Source of the DNA: CAVVEQ01 sp963804865
Lineage (GTDB): Bacteria > Chloroflexota > Anaerolineae > Anaerolineales > Anaerolineaceae
Direction: 5' to 3'
NCBI GenBank assembly: GCA_963804865.1
Contig: CAWDSH010000001.1
Coordinates: 186,001 to 250,000, forward strand
DNA: 64,000 nucleotides
The position numbers and the translations under genes are program-made. Of this stretch, positions 61,690-64,000 are shown one piece after another. The notes beneath the pieces were generated by a model, which saw nothing but the letters and a program-made list of their open reading frames with translations, ran no database searches and was not told where the DNA came from. Every line of letters starts with the position of its first letter. The stretch's first letter is position 1.

Positions 61690-62439
61690 TTAAAGTTCAT
61701 TACTTGATTTCCCTAACAAGGGTCGAGCCAATGTCATTCCAAAAACACAATTTGCTCCTGATATAAGTAATGCGCGTGAACACTCATTGATTGTTGTCCC
61801 CGTTGTCGTGACGTCATCGATTATAAGTACTTTCTTTTTCACGACAATTGGTGAGTCAGCTGAGAAGGCATCCTTTAGGTTCTCAACTCTTTCAACTGCG
61901 CTCAATCCAACCTGTGAACGGGTATCTTTTAATCGTGTGATCGCATCAGGCTTGAATGGTACATGTAATGCATAAGCAATCGGACGAGCTAGAAGATTTG
62001 CCTGATTATATCCGCGTTCCTGAAGTTTCGATTTACTTAATGGAACTGAAGTAACAAGTTGGATATCCCATCCCAATTTATGTATCTCATGGATCATCAT
62101 TTTTGCAAGGAATTCACCGAGGGCATAATCTGATTCGTATTTTAATTTAATAATGCTTTGACGGATGGGACCTGCATAATGTGCAATTCCGCGAAGGCTT
62201 TCAAAAAAGGGGGGATCGGCTTTACATGAATTGCATAGATCCTTGTGCTTCGAGGGTTCGCCGCATTTTGGACATAATTGACCTTGAATGTACTCTATTT
62301 GAATCTGGCATTCTTCACAAAAACGCTGATTAATTCTTCCACAGCCGATGCATGTAGGGGGGTAAATCCAATCAACAGCATTCCAGAGAGATTGATAAAA
62401 GGAATAGGCTGTGCACTTTCGAAGGCCAGCCACTGTCAC
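61690..62439 (-). CDS. comF: ComF family phosphoribosyltransferase-like protein
   Basis: The 249-residue protein has an N-terminal zinc-ribbon (YPPTCIGCGRINQRFCEEC, LCPKCGEPSKHKDLCNSC) and a C-terminal PRT domain with VLIIDDVTTTGTTINEC, the PRPP-binding motif. ComF takes part in DNA uptake in competent bacteria, though homologues occur in non-competent ones. The start is GTG after AAGGAGCAGC. Its position next to Tad secretion genes is compatible with a surface/competence link, but this is inference. Confidence 0.9.
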   Translation of the reverse strand: MTVAGLRKCTAYSFYQSLWNAVDWIYPPTCIGCGRINQRFCEECQIQIEYIQGQLCPKCGEPSKHKDLCNSCKADPPFFESLRGIAHYAGPIRQSIIKLKYESDYALGEFLAKMMIHEIHKLGWDIQLVTSVPLSKSKLQERGYNQANLLARPIAYALHVPFKPDAITRLKDTRSQVGLSAVERVENLKDAFSADSPIVVKKKVLIIDDVTTTGTTINECSRALLISGANCVFGMTLARPLLGKSSNEL

Positions 62440-62455
62440 AAAAGCTGCTCCTTTA

Positions 62456-63409
62456 TTATTGAGTGAACATGGAACCTAATGCTGAGTGCATTATCTTCAA
62501 TGCAGCGGGTGTCAACAAAACGACCATCAGGCTTGGGAATATCAACAAACCCATAGGAATTAGCATTTTGATGGGGGCTTTGTGCGCTTCTTCTTCAGCG
62601 TGCTGGCGTCTTTTAATACGCATTTGATCGGATTGAATCCGCAGTACTTTTGCCATACTTACACCCAGCATTTCACTTTGGATGACTGCAGCGACGAAAC
62701 TGGTCATTTCAGGTATTCCAATACGATCAGCCATATCCCGCAATGCTTCACGACGTAATTTCCCCAATTGTATTTCCTGGATAACCCGTGCAAAAGCCAG
62801 CGATAATTCAGTTTTCCATTTCTCACTCACTTTGGACATCGCAGAATCAAAACCCAATCCTGCTTCAACGCAAATTGTCAGCAAATCAAGAGCATCAGGC
62901 ATGGCCCGTCGAATATTCTTCTGGCGTTGAGTTATCTTGCTGGAAAGAAGGATCTGTGGAATGAAGAAACCAATAGCAAAAGAGGCTATTACTACAAGTA
63001 CTTTTCTACCCATAGGCCATTCACTACCCATAAAGGAAAAAAGGGCCAGGATCAAACCACCAAAGAAGATCGCAGCAACGCCTTGGGAAGCCAGGAATAA
63101 TGTAGGATCCAAACGGGCAGGACTCCCTGCCAGTTCAAGTTTCTTCGCAGTTGATTGAAGAGCATTCTGAGGTGTAAATCTTATTGCAAGTTTACCTAAA
63201 GCATGGGCAAGCGGATATATGATTCGCTCTACAAAAGGTTGTGACAATTCAAGTTTTTCCAGGTCAACGACTTCACCGCGTTTATTAAATTCTTCCAACC
63301 TGGTTTCGAGAACCTTTTCATCAGCGATCTGAGGATTGCGTATGCCAATGATCACAAGTGCTACAGCACATAGAACTATGACAACTGCGATCACAATAAT
63401 AATAAGCAT
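62456..63409 (-). CDS. tadC: Tad pilus inner-membrane protein TadC (type II secretion F fold)
   Basis: The 317 residues have an N-terminal membrane helix, a cytoplasmic region, and the T2SSF domain with DALDLLTICVEAGLGFDSAM, EIQLGKLRREALRDMADRIG and PEMTSFVAAVIQSEMLGVSMA, ended by further helices (MLIPMGLLIFPSLMVVLLTP). It follows tadB by 19 bp. With TadB it forms the platform for Flp/Tad pilus assembly. Confidence 0.92.
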   Translation of the reverse strand: MLIIIVIAVVIVLCAVALVIIGIRNPQIADEKVLETRLEEFNKRGEVVDLEKLELSQPFVERIIYPLAHALGKLAIRFTPQNALQSTAKKLELAGSPARLDPTLFLASQGVAAIFFGGLILALFSFMGSEWPMGRKVLVVIASFAIGFFIPQILLSSKITQRQKNIRRAMPDALDLLTICVEAGLGFDSAMSKVSEKWKTELSLAFARVIQEIQLGKLRREALRDMADRIGIPEMTSFVAAVIQSEMLGVSMAKVLRIQSDQMRIKRRQHAEEEAHKAPIKMLIPMGLLIFPSLMVVLLTPAALKIMHSALGSMFTQ

Positions 63410-63428
63410 TTTTCTCTCCTCGAATACC

Positions 63429-64000
63429 CTAGATCTCGATATCAGCCAATTTATTCATGGCGTAGTAACCAGAACCGATTAATACTCCGGTCAGGGCTAA
63501 TGCGATATAGCCACATGGTTGAGACGCGGGTGCAAAAAACTCGTTCATATACTCTGGATTGAGCAAATAAAGGATTGCAACAACAATAATTGGTAATAAG
63601 GACAGGAATTTTCCCGAGTATTTCTGTTGCGAAGTTAGAGTTCGAATTTCGCCTTTGATACGAACTCGTTCGCGGATCGTGTATGAAATGGTATCCAAAA
63701 TTTCCGCGAGGTTACCGCCAACCTCTCGCTGAACATTCACGGCAGTTATACAGAGATCCAGATCGTCGCTGGGGATTCTGCGGAGGAGATTATCAAGCGC
63801 CCGCTCCATGGGTATACCCAACTGCATTTCCTGAACAACACGGCGGAATTCGTCGCATATAGGGGGAGGGAGCTCTTTACTAACCGCTTCCATCGCTTGA
63901 AGGGTTGAATAACCTGCTCGCAGTCCATTTACCATTAAATTCAACATATCTGGTAATTGCTCATTGAATCGGATTAGTCGTTTTCCCTGCTGTGACCTGA
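63429..64000 (-). CDS. tadB: Tad pilus inner-membrane protein TadB, C-terminal part
   Basis: The frame runs to the right edge and is open beyond it, so only the C-terminal roughly 190 residues are seen. RFNEQLPDMLNLMVNGLRAG, EFRRVVQEMQLGIPMERALD, DLCITAVNVQREVGGNLAEI and RERVRIKGEIRTLTSQQKYS are T2SSF-domain text of TadB, followed by two membrane helices. An ATG at 63947 lies inside this text and is not the start. It belongs with tadC to a Tad operon whose other genes lie outside. Confidence 0.93.
   Translation of the reverse strand, partial: RSQQGKRLIRFNEQLPDMLNLMVNGLRAGYSTLQAMEAVSKELPPPICDEFRRVVQEMQLGIPMERALDNLLRRIPSDDLDLCITAVNVQREVGGNLAEILDTISYTIRERVRIKGEIRTLTSQQKYSGKFLSLLPIIVVAILYLLNPEYMNEFFAPASQPCGYIALALTGVLIGSGYYAMNKLADIEI

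Overview
The window looks like chromosomal DNA of a Chloroflexota bacterium, probably class Anaerolineae. This is inferred from gene content and style, not from a marker gene. The signs are Thr/Pro-rich surface linkers, a MoeA followed by a MoeA fused to a substrate-binding domain, FemAB-like transferases without outer-membrane genes, TadB/TadC, a WD40/TolB-type Ser/Thr kinase, AGGAGG-type ribosome sites, and many 1-20 bp gene overlaps. I found no tRNA, rRNA, CRISPR array, insertion sequence or prophage. By eye the base composition is uniform and moderately AT-rich.

Layout. 1-3.6 kb: the leuS end, then the translation-termination operon prfA-prmC-tsaC (minus) and ridA. 4.0-11.4 kb: a plus-strand envelope cluster (GT2 glycosyltransferase, phosphoglycosyl transferase, CapD-like dehydratase, two tandem FemAB-like transferases, a D-cysteine-desulfhydrase-like enzyme). 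11.4-14.3 kb: a membrane Ser/Thr kinase with a TolB-like sensor, divergent from a Thr/Pro-rich membrane protein. 14.3-19.5 kb: psuG, a UbiA-like membrane protein, moeA and a moeA/binding-protein fusion. 19.6-24.8 kb: bcp, an Rrf2 regulator, rsfS, thpR, hemW, an L,D-transpeptidase and a GH25 lysozyme. 24.8-29.6 kb: a RACo-like ferredoxin/ASKHA protein, a membrane pyrophosphatase and a DUF1638 protein.

28.9-40.2 kb: a long minus-strand run in which most neighbours overlap. It holds a LamG-type lipoprotein, a DnaQ-like exonuclease, MsrP-MsrQ, an AddB-like helicase-fold protein, a UvrD helicase cut by an in-frame TGA, a Cas4/RecB-like Fe-S nuclease, RecJ and DUF1638. This resembles a three-polypeptide AddAB/RecBCD-type resection machine and is the most interesting system here.

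40.3-46.3 kb: a baseplate-J-like membrane protein, yqgF, mltG, ppgK, ferredoxin, sodA and an EamA transporter. 46.3-53.7 kb: a minus-strand run with a cyclic-nucleotide-binding protein, a degenerate substrate-binding lipoprotein, cinA, an amidohydrolase-CYTH fusion, glgA and malQ. 53.8-56.8 kb: yraN, miaA and an acyl-CoA ligase whose last motif is out of frame. 56.8-64 kb: ftsH, a HAD-DinB fusion, a Cys-rich protein, efp, hpf, comF, and tadC/tadB running off the window.

Three genes show breaks in reading frame (capD 5' end, uvrD, acyl-CoA ligase). They are real lesions, recoding or sequence errors; the sequence alone cannot decide. Together the genes suggest a cell with a decorated monoderm envelope, oxygen tolerance (SOD, Bcp, MsrPQ), glycogen and polyphosphate use, and pyrophosphate-driven proton pumping.
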